A program made the position numbers and the translations under genes. The notes beneath the pieces are model-generated. The model was not told where the DNA came from. It saw nothing but the letters and a program-made list of their open reading frames with translations, and ran no database searches. Source: Gammaproteobacteria bacterium (GTDB taxonomy: Bacteria > Pseudomonadota > Gammaproteobacteria > UBA6429 > Thiohalophilaceae). From it: a stretch of 6,066 bases of DNA. Where the stretch lies: the NCBI GenBank assembly GCA_024639445.1, contig JAHEIJ010000146.1:1-6066 (forward strand). The letters are read 5' to 3'. Of this stretch, positions 5,304 through 6,066 are shown piece after piece (within the stretch, counting starts at the first letter, position 1; each line of letters starts with the position of its first letter).

Positions 5304-6066
5304 ATGATGAAAACGCAATCGATTGATAATCCGATACAAGATTCAGTATTACGTTATGTGCAGGAACCCTTCTTATTAATTGATCCCGTGGCAAACCGGA
5401 TTATTGATGCGAATGCATCGACAAGTGCCTTGCTCGGTTATGAATTTGATGTGCTTTGCAGACTCACTGTCACGGCACTATTTCCATATGAATTGCCGGC
5501 ATTGATTACCTTTACAGACTCGGTGCTGGTACAAGGCAACGGCTGGACGAATGAATTGTCCTGCAAACATCAGGATAATCACCCGATTAAAGTTGAAGTT
5601 AGCGCTTCAATCTATGAAACACCCGAGCAAGCCTTGATCATTATGCAATTACGTGACAAGGAAAAAATACGCAGCCTGCAGGAACATGCCGAAGCCAATG
5701 ATTATGTACGTCGTGGTATCAGTGAATGGAAACGCATTGAGCGAATCTTTCAGGACATCGAGCTCGAAAATCAGTTAATCCTGCGTGCAGTGGGCGAGGG
5801 TATTTATGGAGTCAATGCCGATGGTAAAACAACTTTTGTGAATCCCGCTGCGGAGCGCATGTTGGGTTGGGCGGCCGATGAACTGGTTGGCAAAGATATT
5901 CATAGTATGATTCATTACGGTCATTCGGATGGTTCCGATTATTCTTCGCATGAATGCCCGATCTATGCCGCCTTTCATGATGGTGAGATTCATCGCGTTG
6001 ATGATGAAGTCTTCTGGCATAAAAATGGCAGTGCATTTCCAGTTGAATATACCAGTACACCTATCC
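5304..6066 (+). CDS. Tandem PAS-domain sensor protein, N-terminal part; probable sigma-54-dependent activator of the cyn operon (3' end outside window)
   Basis: The frame runs from ATG 5304 through the right edge without a stop (254 complete codons). PAS1 covers about residues 13-117 (EPFLLIDPVANRIIDANAST, then LLGYEFDVL). A charged, coiled-coil-like linker follows (118-156, with RRGISEWKRIERIFQDIE). PAS2 starts near 157 (LILRAVGEGIYGVNADGK, then FVNPAAERMLGW, HECPIYAAFHDGE and FWHKNGSAFPVEYTS). I associate this PAS2 type with one-component regulators carrying a sigma-54 AAA+ domain and a Fis-type HTH, although histidine kinases and diguanylate cyclases also use it; the effector domain is not visible here. 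No transmembrane segment is seen, so it should be cytoplasmic. The ATG at 5304 follows a weak GGCGGGA; an in-frame ATG at 5274 would lie at the predicted transcription start and is less likely. It is divergent from cynA and has its own sigma-54 promoter, which suggests a role as local regulator, perhaps self-activating. Confidence 0.85.
   Translation, partial: MMKTQSIDNPIQDSVLRYVQEPFLLIDPVANRIIDANASTSALLGYEFDVLCRLTVTALFPYELPALITFTDSVLVQGNGWTNELSCKHQDNHPIKVEVSASIYETPEQALIIMQLRDKEKIRSLQEHAEANDYVRRGISEWKRIERIFQDIELENQLILRAVGEGIYGVNADGKTTFVNPAAERMLGWAADELVGKDIHSMIHYGHSDGSDYSSHECPIYAAFHDGEIHRVDDEVFWHKNGSAFPVEYTSTPI

Noticed and set aside
5775..6060. Minus-strand frames of about 80 codons at the right end
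   Set aside because: They are antisense to the PAS2 domain of the plus-strand gene, whose sequence is clearly protein-like.

Overview
The window looks like a piece of a proteobacterial chromosome, most likely a gammaproteobacterium. The grounds are compact Shine-Dalgarno-led genes, a Tat-exported ABC binding protein, sigma-54 (-24/-12) promoters and several families of palindromic extragenic repeats. No rRNA, tRNA or marker protein is present, so a finer assignment is not possible.

The centre (1219-4939, minus strand) is a complete cyanate uptake and degradation operon in the order cynA-cynB-cynD-cynS. CynA is a Tat-exported periplasmic solute-binding protein, CynB an inner-membrane permease, CynD the ATPase, and CynS cyanase (cyanate + bicarbonate to ammonia + CO2). 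The three transporter genes are packed 2 and 4 bases apart; cynS follows after 49 bases with its own strong ribosome binding site. A hairpin terminator (1158-1193) closes the operon. Together the genes would import cyanate and turn it into ammonium and CO2, giving a nitrogen source or detoxifying cyanate, for example that released from thiocyanate, urea or carbamoyl phosphate.

The most interesting part is the control region, 4940-5303. It holds two back-to-back sequences with excellent sigma-54 promoter form: TGGTACG-N4-TTGCT reading left into cynA, and TGGCACG-N4-TTGCT reading right into a PAS-domain sensor gene that begins at 5304 and runs off the window. Between them lie two matching dyads, TACGA-N4-TCGTA, placed as enhancer (activator) sites, and an IHF-like site in an A-rich tract between the dyads and the cyn promoter. 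The right-hand gene encodes two PAS domains of a type often found in sigma-54-dependent activators. The inferred circuit is a PAS-sensing enhancer-binding protein that activates the cyn operon, and perhaps itself, with sigma-54. This differs from the known LysR-type (CynR, E. coli) and NtcA (cyanobacteria) control of cyanate genes. The cyn transcript would also have a structured leader of about 157 nt.

The left end (2-442) is the C-terminal part of a metallo-beta-lactamase-fold hydrolase, probably unrelated in function. Between it and the operon lie about 715 bases with no credible gene (443-1157). This stretch is filled with repeats: a palindromic element that also looks like a terminator, a second diverged copy of it, a CATTCTGA-type repeat, a 52-bp tandem repeat and several small hairpins.
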